DNA of 64,000 bases from Voacanga thouarsii (lineage: Eukaryota > Streptophyta > Magnoliopsida > Gentianales > Apocynaceae). The stretch is taken from contig JANUWF010001281.1 of assembly GCA_026120185.1 (NCBI GenBank), positions 124,001 to 188,000 on the forward strand, given 5' to 3'. Each line of letters begins with the position of its first letter. The first letter of the stretch is position 1. Positions 45,626-58,149 of this stretch are shown here, piece after piece. Under the pieces are notes generated by a model. The model ran no database searches, had not been told where the DNA came from, and saw only the letters and a list, made by a program, of their open reading frames with translations. Position numbers and translations under genes: made by a program.

Positions 45626-48600
45626 TGTAACACCCCTACAAAAGATAGTAATGGAAGCATATCAACACCGGGTGTCGCCCCGTCTAGTTTCCTGGACCAA
45701 GGGTCTTTATATCGAAATCAATAGAGTAAATACATATATAAGGTCCAGACTCAACAATATCTCACCTTGATGGCCACATACATACATATATTAGAAAATC
45801 TCATACATGCCATCTCTATTTATAATAGAATATAGTACATGATCAAAGAGGAAGTTGTCCAAACTTAAACTACCGACTTTGTGGTATCGTCTGTCTATCT
45901 ATAGGTTTGCCCAGCTTTGGATCCTACAAAAGGTAAGATAAATAACACGTGTGAGTGATGAATCACCCAGTGAGTCCCGTGTGTGCTAGTACTTTACGAA
46001 AGCACAAGGTACAAAAAACTTTTGTGGAATAGCATATCATTTGTTCATTGGAAACAATTGTAAAACTTTCTAAAGAAGAGTTTATTCAAAACTTAATCAT
46101 TTTTGGAAATTTTTATTTCAGATTTCAAATCATTGCCCCAGTTTTCAAATCATAGGCATTTCTCTAACAGAAGGTCAGCCTGTATGCAAGTCCCGCAGTC
46201 TTTGCCTTCAGCGCCACGTATCATTGTACTGAGACCGTAGCCTCCAGATCACAATCGTGCTTCGCCAGAAAAAGTATACCGCAGTGTACTTCTGCTCAAG
46301 TATACTGCATCATACCTAGTGTACCACAGCACACAAGTTTTTACTTGCCACCATAAGCCAGGGGTCCCAATTCTGACGTTAATCACCATCGAGGTGGCAA
46401 GGAGTCAAACGCAACAAGTATCCCCGCCTGGCATCTAACGAATGACTCAAAATCAAGAAGTGCCCGCACACACGGCAATTGGTAGGTGCTAAATGGCTAG
46501 CCAAGACGACTCATCTCTATGTCCTATCACCTCGTTCGGAGCAAGATAATCCGTAGAACTAGGCCAGATTGCTAGAGTCGTCTAACTCTAACATCAACTA
46601 GTACAAAGATCAAAGTTCTTACAGAGTACTCAACGTTAACAATACCATCCCCGTCTTACTGATCAAGCCAGAAGGTTATCTGATCCCGTAAGATTTTTAA
46701 ATCAAAACATTTTTCGGGCAGAATAGCATTTTCCAAAATTTGATCCCACTAACTTGCAAGTCAGATCATCATTCACATAGACTCCGTAGAGCCAATCAAT
46801 TCATTCAATGATACATTAGACCAATAAAATATTTTCAGGGATCAAAATGTCATTTTTCAAAAGTCAATCTCATTACGAGAGATTATTTTCCAAATCGTTG
46901 AATTAGGGTAAAGAGTTATGTTCCCACATCAAAACGTGTTTCCAAGAGTATCCGAGTCATTTTCCCCATACTTGATCACAAAAGTCATTTCCAAAAGTAT
47001 TCGGGTCATTTTATCCATACCCGATTCCGAAAAACTTTCTGAAGATATTCGTGTCATTTTACCCTTACCTGATTTGAAAAGTATTCACAAAAGCTTCAAT
47101 AAGAGTATTTCGGTCATTTACCGTATACCCGATTCCAATAGTTTTCATAAGCATTCCAATAAAGACATTTGGATCATTTTCCAAATACCCGATTCCAAAA
47201 GGAACTCATTTCAAGAAATTCATAATTCTAATTCTAAAAGATGATTAAATTCAAAATTTCCAAACATATTTCCAAAAAATGTTCCAAAAAGGGCATTCCA
47301 GTCAATTTATGAATACCCGATTCGAAAATTTACCATTTTCTGAAAGTCCCAAATATTTAATATAAAAAAGACTAAATTCACAAATTCATGCTGAAATCAT
47401 CCATTAAGGTTTCCAAGCCAAATATGAAGTTCATTCAAGCCCGAAATGGCATAAGAAAAATTCTTGCTCAGATAAATCTTAAGCATATTCAGGGATTTCC
47501 AAAATGACATAAAATATAGCATTTCATGGAAAAACAAAGCACACTAGCTTTCAAAAAGGTTTTAGAAATCCAAGGGACTCACCTCATGTCCTAAGCAACT
47601 CATTCCGTTCACGGCCATTTAACCTTCGTTTCTACCATTTTCGATGTTTTGTTAGCCGTTTGTCATTAAACCTACACCAAACATTGTTATCGGGTCAATT
47701 TGTGTTTGGTTGAAAAATAGGCGACAGGTAGCCGACGTCCAACCGATGTTTAGCTGACGGGGGTCGACGGTTTGCCGACGGTCAAGAAAAACGTTCAACT
47801 TTCGTTTACATCGTTTTTTTATCGTTTGATCAATTATTTTGTTTTCCTTTTCTCACATCCTTTCTCCCTTTATAAACAAGGGATTCACTTCATATTTTCC
47901 ATTTATTTTATCCAAAGTCACACAATTAATCATTCCTAAATTCATCCTTGTTCTAAGCAATATTCTGAAATTTTGCTGGTTTGACACATGATTTTGTTTC
48001 GGATATAACTTTCAATCCATAACTCTAATTTGGCTCTACGATATACCAAAATGACTATAGGACTCTTAAATTTTATTATGTATTGGCCATTTTTAGAGTT
48101 TTGATTCTAGTAACACACCACTGAGCAAAAATAGCCCCAGTAGTTATGTCTCAATTTCACTATTTATGCTTTCCTTTGTTTTCCTTCTCTTGGTAGCCAA
48201 TATTCAGGCTGTTTATCAGCCTTTTTCCACCGCCATTCACCCTCAATCTTGGCCCTTCATATCTTGTTTTGGTTTAACTAAATGGTGGATATATTTAAGT
48301 GTGTTCTAATAGGATTTTTACACATCAACCAGTTTTCTTCCACAAAATTTTCCGTTATTTCTCCTTGCATTGTCCTCGAAATTCTTGGCCAATTTCCAGC
48401 CATTCATTCATCTTCCCTTGGTCTAAATATTAGCCAATTATATTGCTTAAGACCTTAATCACGTGTGCCCACGAGTGATGTGTTCCAATAACAAAATTAC
48501 ACATCATTCTTAATTTATTTTGCAAAGATTATTTAAGAATTCTTGCATGCATGAATCTTTCATGCATCCTCTTATTATTTGACACTTATCCTTGGCCACT

Positions 48601-49107
48601 AATCACAAGAAGCGACACGTCCCATTTTTCAACCGCATTTTTCTATTTTCTTCAGAAATGACTAAAATCGGGTATGTAACAAAAAAATATTTTATTTCGC
48701 CATTCAACTCCAAAAATTCCACTGAATCTATTGGTAACACTTAAATTCTTCAATTCCTTCTCTACTTCATCAAAGATGCGGTCAAAGTCGCGGGTGTGGT
48801 CAAAATGACAAAAATGCCATCAATACTATGGGTAGGATAATTCACACCAAAACGTACATTTCATCGCACTGATCAATTTCTCTTTTCAGAGTACCCTACA
48901 ATTCTTCTTTTGTTAATAATAATAGCCTTTGGAAAAGTTAGGGTTCGGGTAGAACAAATTTAATAATTACATCCAGGTCCCAACAAGATATTAGTACACC
49001 AAAATATTCATCTCATTATACCGAGTATCTTTTGTTCTGGCCATTGATATAAATTCTCATTCTATTACAAATAATAGCTAATTGAAAGTAAAAGGTGGGG
49101 TGTTACA
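45626..49107 (-). repeat. 5' LTR of Tek-T (complete, 3.48 kb)
   Basis: Plus reading TGTAACACCCC ... GGGGTGTTACA, 11-bp inverted ends. Contains the GTGTCGCCCCGT / GGGTCTTTATA signature (45672-45712). At 46930-47340 there is a ladder of ~55-60-bp related segments (TATTC.GGTCATTTTACCC), also present in 33331-34876 and 2676-4946. Confidence 0.88.
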
Positions 49108-49112
49108 AGAAT

Positions 49113-49571
49113 GATTTGAGGCCCCTAGTTCTAGAATGTGGAGTGATGTCCATACCCTTCCGTTGTATGCTCAACATGGTGAAGAGTGGAATAAGCATTC
49201 TATTGATGGATTCCAACACACTCCTTTAAGAGGAGGGAGATAAGGTATGAGAAGAGATCAAGCTAGGGTGCATAGAAGGAATAGTAGGAATAATATGCGA
49301 AGGTTAGAGAGAAAATTTGAGCAAGTCTATGATTGGGATAAGGGAGAGAATGAGGAAGACATTGCAAAACAAGAAAGAGAATATAAGAATAGAGAAGTTA
49401 GGAGAGAGGGAATTGATGAGGGGGGAATAAAGTATGTAAAGTTGAAGGTTCCTACATTCTATAGGAAGAGTGACTCCAAGTTATATTTTGAGTGGGAACA
49501 CAAGATAGAAATTTTCTTTGAATGCTATACTTATAGTGAGAGGACAAAGGTGAGATTGGCAATGATGGGCG
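49113..49571 (+). pseudogene. Gypsy-I gag, continuation
   Basis: Resumes the gag interrupted at 33325: FEAPSSRMWSDVHTLPLYAQ, a stop at 49241, then an open frame from 49247 with an Arg-rich stretch (RRNSRNNMRRLERK), an acidic linker and the capsid motif YVKLKVPTFYRKSDSKLYFE, WEHKIEIFFECYTYSERTKV. The PTF.GKSDP..YL.WE.K.E..F.C..YSE pattern is common in plant Gypsy Gag. Cut at 49572 by the LTR of element D. Confidence 0.82.
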
Positions 49572-50906
49572 TGTTGCGTGCATAAAATATCTAAATCAAT
49601 TGAGCCCACATATGCATAAGTTTTAATAATTAAAATGTCAATTAGAATTATACAATGTACATACATATAGGCAAGTGCACCTATTGTGTAGTCTAGTATT
49701 GTTAGCAAGTATCAAAGAATTTTAGGGAACGAGGGCTACTACCATTACTTCCTCACTTTTCTTATTGTTTAGCTAAATATAAGTTTAAGGAATAACACTC
49801 ATTATACTAGAAGAAAGGTCTTGTTCTTGCACACAATAGAGAGTTATAATTTCCCTAAGGAATAAGAAAGAGAATAGCTCATGCAACGAAAGGAATTCCA
49901 CATTCAAGACCTAAGAAATGAGTATCCCTTGGACCTATAACTCCTAATTCTAGGCACCACAATAAGTCACCTATCAATCTCACTCTCTCTCAAGTTATGA
50001 GATTTCTATCTCCAAATTGAATTAATTATTAGCTCTACCCAACTAAACAAACCTAAAGGTGCATTAATCATCACTCACTATCGTAAATCATTCGAAAGTC
50101 ACAGAATCCCTATCTTTATGCAATTTCATGAACCCATTGGTTATTAGCCCTAATTCCTAACCTTCCTCTTAGGTAAATTGAAAATAGCAAATGTTAACGT
50201 AATCAAATAGGTGTCCTATCCTCAACTCCATCTCTTAAAAATATTAAAGAAGAACATTTAATTGAAATAAATCAATCAAAATCCAACTCAACCAAGATAA
50301 CCAAGTAGTCTCAAATAACTAAAAACCCAAGAACAAGAATTACATATCTAAAGAAAATGCATCATTCTCAAGCACAAAAATAGGATAAAACCCTTCATTA
50401 CAACAAAAAATCAAATCTTAATATAAGAACACAAGTAAAATTACAAAAGGAATCGAAAGGCAAACTCATAGACAAGCTTCCTTCTTCTTCCTCTTTAAAT
50501 CTTCAAGTAAGCTCTCTTCCCTCTCCTTGGATCTCTTTGTCTTCCTCTTTATTTGGTGCTCAAACTTACAAGAAGTAGGGTTCTTGAGTAGAACCCTAGC
50601 CTTTCTCAAACTCTCCTCCCTTTGATTTTGTGTGAAAAGAATGCTTAAATAGTGGTTTGGCCAAAGAAATCTGAAAAATAGTACTAGAGAAGTATTTTCC
50701 TTACTAGTGGGCCTAGGCTGACATGATTTTCTAGAAGCAAGGCAGCCTAGGGAACTTGGACATACTTAGGCCACCAAGATTCTGGAAAAATTGATGAATA
50801 CTACAGAAGGCAAGGTAGCTTCAACTTCCCTAGGCCGACACCTAAACTATACACACACACACACACACACACACAAAAGTATAAACAGCTAGGCGGCCAC
50901 CTAAAC

Positions 50907-50956
<50 letters not shown>

Positions 50957-51507
50957 TATATATATGTATATATAGATATATACACACACACACAAGTATA
51001 AACAACTAGGCGGCCTATGGAAGTTAAGATTCCCTAGGCTGCCAACATTCTAGAAAACGAGTAAAAAATGAATACTACTAGGTGGCCTAGGGAAGCTAGA
51101 CTTCCCCGGGCTGCCATGTTTCTAGAATTTTTCAACTAAGTGAGTAGTACCTGGTGGTTAAGTTCTCTTAGCCGCCTACTTCCTGAACAAGGCATACAAT
51201 TGAAGGTCACTTGGTAGCCCAAGGAACATACAATTGAAGGACACTTGGCGGCCTAAGGAACTTGGAGTTCCGTAGGCCGCCTTCTTCCTAGACAAAACTT
51301 GATTCACAACTCTTTTGCTTCTTCAATCTCTATTTCTTGTGTTTCCTTCCTTCTTCTTCATTTTTCTTCTTTAATTGACATTTTTCTTATCCTAGCAAAA
51401 ACAAGAGAAAAAGGATGTGGTGATTAGTGAAATATGTAAGAATATATCTCAATTGAAGCACAAAAATAATAGAAAATGTATATATGATGAAGCCTCTTCA
51501 CACATCA
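49572..51507 (-). repeat. 3' LTR of element D with microsatellites and hairpin repeats
   Basis: Plus reading starts TGTTGCGTGCATAAAATAT and ends CACACATCA. At 50700-51290 it carries several units built on GGCGGCCTAGGGAAGTT. (CA)n at 50851-50875 and (TA)n-(TG)n at 50908-50953 expand inside two of them. Confidence 0.82.
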
Positions 51508-51948
51508 CCACACTTAAATGTTTACTTGGCCTCAAGCAAACCATAAAGTACCACAAGTAAATAGTATCTCACAAAATAGGATGAGATTTTTGAACATGAG
51601 TTGGCCAAGATGGTAAAGGTACTATTTCCTATTTGATTTAAGAATCAAGTCTAAAACCCAATTAACAAAGCAAAATTTTGTGTAAACTAATAAATTAGGA
51701 ATGAAATGATCAAAGACATTGAAGTTAAGTTAAAATAAGTCTATGCTCATTCAAGATGTTCCATTTTGATTCTTTGGGTTTCAAAAGTGAGTAGTTTGAT
51801 TCAAATAAGCTAAGCCCAATAAGTTAATTCTAAGTTCTATAATCTCTCAAACACTTTAGTCTAAAAAGGTAAATGTAGGATTGGTCCATAAACTCACTTT
51901 ATTCTCTCAATGCTTTGTCAATTCTTTTGTTTTTCTTTTTCTTGTAGT

Positions 51949-52109
51949 AAGGTAATGCAAAAGCATAGTAAATATGTGTAATAAGAATATTTTAGCTTTT
52001 GTATTACCTTACTCTAGGAAATTTTTTCTATTTTTTTGTAGGTTAGAGAAGGTAATACAAATGCCTATTGAAGATATAAATAAGGATTTTTTAGCTGATG
52101 TATTACCTT
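51949..52109. repeat. Two tandem stem-loops in element D
   Basis: Arms 51949-51964 with 51995-52010 (15 of 16 paired), and 52049-52064 with 52094-52109 (weaker). Both have AAGGTAAT at the left and ATTACCTT at the right, 30-nt loops, 100 bp apart. Confidence 0.75.
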
Positions 52110-52889
52110 GCTTTATTCTCTCATTTTTTTAAAACTTAATCCACATTTACTTACCAGGAATAAAGATAAGTTGAGCAATTACAGAGCAAAGATTAATCGA
52201 AAGTTCCATGCTTATGTTTCATCACAACCACTACCTCAGTTCCTAAGAAACAATTTGGTGCCACTTTTACTAAAGCCTAAACAAGATTAATTTAAATTCA
52301 TAGGATCTAGCCATTTCATTCCAAATGTATTAGTTCACCTAAAAATAAAGTCTTCCAATAGGTTCTACATTCAATTCTCATGCCAAAAGGGGAACAATAA
52401 CAATACCATCAAAGCCCAACAAAGTCCAAAAAAAAAAAAAATATTGCCAATTCACACAACTCCTCAAAATCAAGAAAAATTAGCCTAGTTTATACACAAC
52501 TACTCAAAATCAAGAAAAATTCCATAAGCATAATAAAAACTTGAAGAGAATATTAACCTAATCCCTCCCATACACTTAAATTGGATAATGTCCTCATTGG
52601 CACAAATATAATAATAATTATATCTAAATAGGACTAAAAGGAATAGAAAAGGGGAAAAACGTTCCCCAAGTGATCGGAGCTTTATGGAGAAGTGTAATCG
52701 TGCCAAAAGAAGAAGAAAAGAAAACTGCCAAAATAAGTTAAATACAGTAAATGTCAAATATAAGTAATAATAATATAACAAAACCAAAATCCAAATCAAA
52801 ATCAAATATATACAAAACTGAATCTAAAAGGAAGAAAAAAAAATAAATGAAGTCCCCAAAAACCAAAAATCAAAACTCAAGTCTCTTCT

Positions 52890-53440
52890 ACTTCGTGTAA
52901 GATGTAGTCCACTCTCTCCATGTCGCCAATGTTCTCTCCACGATATAGTTTTAACCAGTTCCTATTTGCTTTGAAGACTCCCTTTTCAGGATAAGATAGC
53001 TCAACTGCTGTGAAGGGGAAACCTTGGTCACCAAGAATGATCCAAACCACCGAGATCTCAGCTTTCCTGGAAATAGCCTCAGCCTTAAATTGAATAGCAG
53101 CACATGATCACCCTCCTTAAATTCACAACTTTGTATGATGTGCTTGTCATGCCACTTCTTCATATTATCTTTATAGATTCTTGAGTTCTCATAAGTTGTG
53201 TTCCTTCATTCATCTAGATCATTCACTTGGAGAAGTCTTTTTGTCCCTACAGCGTCAAGATCAGAATTAACTAACTTTATGGCCCAAAAAGGTTTATGTT
53301 CCACTTCTACATATAGATGACACGACTTCCCATATACCAACCTATATGGAGTGGTTCTTATTTGTGTCTTGTATGTTTTCTGATAAGCCCATAGAACATC
53401 ATCTAACTTCACACTCCAATCTTTCCTAGTATAGTTCTCT
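52890..53440 (-). pseudogene. Gypsy integrase C-terminus, Athila/Tat type (element D)
   Basis: Two open pieces: 53412-53206 ([58 protein letters not shown]) and 53163-52951 (MKKWHDKHIIQSCEFKEGDH, LLFNLRLRLFPGKLRSRWFG). These are the hallmark end-of-integrase motifs (DD.LWAYRTAYKTPIG.SPY, VLLFNSRLKLFPGKLRSRW) of the Athila/Tat clade. A stop near 53205 separates the pieces. It is truncated upstream in [10 protein letters not shown] by the insertion of Copia-E. Confidence 0.9.
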
Positions 53441-55246
53441 TGTTAGATTTCAATCTTGCAAAAAATGATTTATGTGCAATGGAAATCAAAATAAAATCCA
53501 TATAATAGGATCACTTGCATGTAATTAAATAGGTTAGGAGAAGGAAGAAAAATTAATTACCTCAAAAATACAGCTTTTAAAATTTTCCTTCCTATGCGGA
53601 ATCCTTCCAAAAGATTGTCCAAGCACAAACCATTAAGTTCCAAGGATAAGAATTTCTCTAATGTTAATCCACCTAAGGATATGCTCAAGAACCAACAAAA
53701 TTTTCAGCTAGAAAAATAATATGGCAGCTACAGTTTATAATTTGGAGAAGAAAAATAAGAAGACTACGTGTTGTTTTTCATTGTATGGTGGAATTTTAAA
53801 AAATGCAAAAAACCCATGGAGACAAATTCTACCTTTGTTTGTTAAGAAAAAATTCTATCATCTTTTAAAACCCACATATACATGTTTATGTGAATCTTGT
53901 TTCCAAAAACACCTTTTGGAAACAATAATAACAACCTTTATCAATTATTATAGGATTAGGTTTTCATAATTCCAAAAAGGCCCTTTAAACTATAACATGT
54001 TTGTAATTTAACTACGAGCCTTTTAAATAATTACAATTTCACCCAACTAATTCTAACATTTTATAATTAGCCTAATAATTATTATTTATTCTCACATATT
54101 AATCCCATAATATTATCATATAATATGTTGAGTACTAATTCCTCTACTGTATATGACCAATTAAGATTTCTAGGCTATTGGTAGCAAAATATGAATTAAT
54201 TCTAATCACTATAGAATTAATAACCCTTAATAATCAGAATTAACTTATTAATTCTAATTACAACTAATTTATAAATTCTCCAATTAATAAATTTATATTT
54301 AGTAGATCAAGATGGCATCTAGCTATATCATGACCACCCAAAAGTCTAGGAAGTCATGTGGCTTGATTTGACATTTCAATAACAAAATATCAGTGCAATA
54401 AACTCTTATCATCATACTATATCTCATTTGATTTAAGAGTGTGGAATTAGTGCCAACTCCTACTAGAGTATAATTAACTATATCATGAATTTATTAGTAC
54501 TTATTCTAGAATTCATTACTCAATATGTGTCTCAATTGGAGCTATTTTTAACACATACTTGCCTTGGCCAAGGACTTCTTGAGTAATGATTTCATATAAG
54601 TGACCATGAAATCTACGCCCCTATTATTAGGAGTGATGAATCTTGTATTGATCATCTCAACTACTTTCGTTTGCCTTATGTTGCACCAAATATATATCCC
54701 ATAGGTGGTCTTGCAGGGACTCCAAAGATAGGAATTAAAGTGTGATACTTAGTAAACAAAGTACTTTGGAAATCTCAAGTCTAAGGATACTTGCACATTT
54801 ATTATAATAAGATTGTATTATTGGTACTAAATAGTTATCCATGTGATTATCCCATAGTTAGGTCATCTAATAAATTTGTTCACTTAACAAGCATCCACGT
54901 ATTAACTTTGGGAATCACAATACTCACGGATGTGAGAACCACCTCTTGATCAAATCAATGAGTATAACACGTCCTAGTATTTGTGCATTAATGATGCCCT
55001 ATCTTATGAATACTATGACTAGGGAGGGTTGTAGCACAAGTACTACATAGTGTAATAGGAATATCACATTATGATCTCTACCATAATTTCCTTAACACTA
55101 AACTATGTGCTTGGGACTTTGTCTAACTGTTTTATACAAATAAAAACTGAATGATTAATTAAACTGAAAGATAAAAAAATACCTTTTATTAATAAATGTG
55201 ACATCTACAATGTACAAGTGATTCCTTCTAGGACATTACACTAACA
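53441..55246 (-). repeat. 3' LTR of Copia-E
   Basis: 1,806 bp with TGTTAG / CTAACA inverted ends, matching 60685-62045 over the shared part. Preceded (in + coordinates, at 55247-55262) by the polypurine tract AAGTGAGAGTTT on the minus strand. Confidence 0.92.
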
Positions 55247-55249
55247 AAC

Positions 55250-55600
55250 TCTCACTTGCATTGGAGTTAATCATTTATGCATTGAATACTCGAATAACTC
55301 AATAAGTCTATCATGTTTCTTTTGGAGCAATGCCTTAGTGAGCGGGTCCACTATGTTCTCATCCGTGGGAACTTTTTTTATCTTTACATCCTTGGTGATA
55401 GCGTCTTAGTACATGTTTGGATCACTGGTGAGACCGTGGTTCCTTTGCTTGTACAATGGCTCTATTATTGTTACAATACAAAAGTATTGGATCAACAATG
55501 CTTGGGACCAGTTATAGTTCCGCCATGAACTTCTTGATCATCTCTATATACCAAGAATAATTCCTCAGTCATTCACAAGTACTTAAGGATATTTTGTACA
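55250..55600 (-). pseudogene. Copia-E RNase H, internally deleted
   Basis: After RT (..NILKYL) the frame jumps to FMAEL.LVPSIVDPILLYCN, NNRAIVQAKEPRSHQ, VPTDENIVDPLTKALLQKKH. The first half of RNase H, normally carrying the first catalytic Asp and the STAEAEY Glu, is missing. The catalytic CDN reads CNN. Confidence 0.8.
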
Positions 55601-56769
55601 ACCACCCATTGACCCTCTCTAAGGTCGGATTAGTATCTACTGATAAAGCTGAGAGCATATGATACATCTGGTCTAGTACATATCATAGCGTACATAAAAA
55701 ATCTAATTGCCGTAGCATATAGAATTCTACACATGTGATCCATTTCAACTTGTGTCTTGGGAGACATGGACTTTGGAAGGCTTACCCCAAGAGACATGGG
55801 TAAGAATTCCTTTTCAGATTGATCCATGCTGAACCTCTTCAGTACTTTGTCTATGTATGTTGACTGTGAATGACCGAGCAACCTTTTTGATCTATCTCTA
55901 TAGATCCTTATTCTTAGAATATAGGTTACCTCTCCAAGGTCTTTCATTGAGAACTTCTTGGACAACCAATTCTTCACAAATTAAAGAATCAAGACATCTT
56001 TTCCTATTAACAATATGTCATCTACATAAAGTAGTAGGAAAATGACTACACTCCTACTGACCTTCTTGTATACATAAGGTTCATCTATGTTTTGAATGAA
56101 ACCAAATTCTTTAATTGTTTCATCAAAATAGATGTTCTAACTCCCAGAAGCCTGCTTAAGTCCATACTTAAACCTTTGCAACTTGCACACTTTTGCTCTA
56201 TCTTTGGATGTGAAACCCTCAGGTTGTGTCACGTACATTTCCTCAGTTAGGTTTCCATTTAGGAAGGTTATTTTCACATCTATTTGCCAGGCCTTAAAAT
56301 CATTATGGATGGTAAGTGCTAGGAGTATCCTTATGGATTTTAGCATGGCAACTAGCGAGAATGTTTCGTCATAGTCAATACCATATTATTGACAATAACC
56401 TTTAGCAACTAGTCATGCTTTATAGTTAACTACATTAACATCCATGTCAGTTTTCCTTTTGTAAACCCATTTGCACCTAATAGGTTTGATTCATTCGGGT
56501 GGGTCAACTAATGTCCATTCTTAGTTGTCATACTTGGAATCTATTTCTGACTTCATGACCTCAAACCATTTGTTAGATTTTGAACTATTCATAATATCAT
56601 TGGAAGTAGTAGGCTTATCTTTATCTATGAGCAATACATCATTATGGTCATTTATGATAAATCCATATCTCTCACGTGCTACACTTATCTTACTAGACCT
56701 ACGAGGTTCTTGTATAAACAGAGGTTCATCTATTCTCTCAATAGATATGGGTTCAAATGGTTGATCCAT
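55600..56769 (-). pseudogene. Copia-E reverse transcriptase
   Basis: Linker (ERYGFIINDHNDVLLID), then NSSKSNKWFEVMKSEIDSKY, KSIRILLALTIHNDFKAWQI, DVKITFLNGNLTEEMYVTQP, VCKLQRFKYGLKQASGS, LLLYVDDILLIG (YVDD codons 56017-56028), FSMKDLGEVTYILRI and TRPDVSYALSFISRY: all the standard Copia RT blocks in order. A catalytic block is altered (QIDVKITFLNG versus Q.DVK.AFLNG). At least six stops or frameshifts break it (about 56520, 56350, 56137, 55982). It is the best preserved RT of the window. Confidence 0.93.
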
Positions 56770-57710
56770 GTTTGTTTGTTCTTCTTAAACTTCACTAAAT
56801 TTAATTTTACTACCATAGTCCCCTTTGAGTTGGTGCTGATTCTCTAAGAAGCTAGTATGCTTAGAAACAAATGCTTTATTTTCAGAAAAGAAATAGAAGT
56901 AACACTCGAATTATTCTTTTGGATATCCAACAAACAAACATTTGTCAAACTTACTTTCAAATTTGTCTAATTGTGGCCTTTTAACAAAGGCATAGTAACC
57001 CCCATATTCTCATGTGAGATAACTTTGGCTTCTTACTAAAGAATAACTAGAATGGGATAGTATCAACCATTTTTTACGGAACTCTGTTTAGTATATAAAC
57101 AGCAATCTCTAATGCATGTCCCCAAAATAATTTTGGTAACTCTGCAAAAGCTATCATGGTCCGTGCCATATCTAGAAGGGTTTGATTCCTTCTCTCAGAT
57201 ACACCATTATATTGAGGTGTATATGGTGGAGTGTATTGAGATAATATCCCATTATCTCTTAGATAACTTTTAAAATCTTGACTTAAGTATTCACATCATC
57301 GATCAGATTTTAGAGTTTTAATAGTTTTACCAAGTTGTTTCTCTACTTTATTCCTGAAGTCCTTGAACTTGTCAAAAGCTTCTCATTTGTATTTCATTAA
57401 ATACAAATACCCATATCATCAACAATCATCAATAATGGTAATCAAATATTAATAACATCTTCTTGCTTGTATTAACCTTGGGCCACATACATCAATACCT
57501 ATGAGTTCTAATAAGTTTTTAACCCTTTCTCCTTTTCCAAAAAAAGGGTGTTTTAGTCATTTTTTCAAGTAAACAAGACTCGTATATGCCATATAATTCG
57601 TAATCAAATGACCTTAAGCCACAAAGCTTTTGTAACTTGAAAATATAATTCTCATTTTTGTGGCCTAAATGACAATATCATGAGTAAGATAAGATTGAGT
57701 TATCTTTTCT
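56770..57710 (-). pseudogene. Copia-E integrase
   Basis: Zinc-binding region remnants (LQKLCGLRSFDYELYGIYES, then CLLEKMTKTPF, about 57640-57550) and the core with PPYTPQYNGVSERRNQT (about 57180-57230), followed by MVRSMIAFAELPKLFWGHAL-like text. Only short frames are open. Confidence 0.85.
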
Positions 57711-58110
57711 TTATTTCTTGTTGTTTATATTGACAATAAGATCATTAGTGTCTAGAACATAGAAACTATTTATCATTGTTGCAGTACCATAGTGGACATC
57801 ATTTAATAAAATAGAAGAACCTTTATTTTTTAAAATTAAATAAAAACCATTCATGTCCAAATAAGAAACTAAGATAATATTCTTAAGTAAAACAAGTACA
57901 TAATAACAGTTTGATAGTTCTAGAATTAATCCAGAAAGCAAGTGTAGATGATAAGTTCTCACAACAACTGCAACAACCTTTGTTCCATTTGCAGTACATA
58001 GGTCCACATCACCATTTTTTAAGCCTTCTACTATCCTTTAATTCCTGTAAATTATTGCACAAATAAGATTCACATCCGGTATCTAATACCTATATCTTAT
58101 TTTTTAAGGC
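57711..58110 (-). pseudogene. Copia-E protease and following spacer
   Basis: The active site VLDTGCESYLC is at about 58060-58092, with DTG intact. It is followed, after a frameshift at an A-run near 58012, by an open 98-codon frame (58007-57711): MDLCTANGTKVVAVVVRTYH, NCYYVLVLLKNIILVSYLDM, FYLILKNKGSSILLN. This is the usual Copia protease/pre-integrase region. Confidence 0.88.
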
Positions 58111-58149
58111 AGTATTAATCTCACTAAAAAAAACATACTAGAAGTGGAA

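Larger units (their letters stand above)
33331..49107 (-). mobile_element. Tek-T: long-LTR Gypsy-type element (TGTAACACCCC family) with TSD
   Basis: Minus-strand element. TSD AGAAT at 33326-33330 and 49108-49112 is perfect, and the flanking gag reads across. 5' LTR 45626-49107 (3.48 kb, 11-bp inverted ends), initiator-Met PBS at 45609-45623, leader and possible gag start to 45003. The 3' LTR survives only as 33331-34876. Protease to integrase is missing, and element H now occupies that place. Very long LTRs with an initiator-Met PBS suit Tekay-type chromoviruses. Without pol or chromodomain this is an inference. Confidence 0.8.
49572..53440 (-). mobile_element. Element D: Athila/Tat-type Gypsy, 3' part
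   Basis: Minus-strand element truncated by Copia-E at 53441. 3' LTR 49572-51507, polypurine AAGTGTGG beside it, ~1.4 kb of non-coding internal sequence with one GGACATTATCC/GTGTG motif (52563-52593) and a pair of stem-loops (51949-52109), then integrase C-terminus. The 5' end is missing, so no TSD can be tested. Confidence 0.8.
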
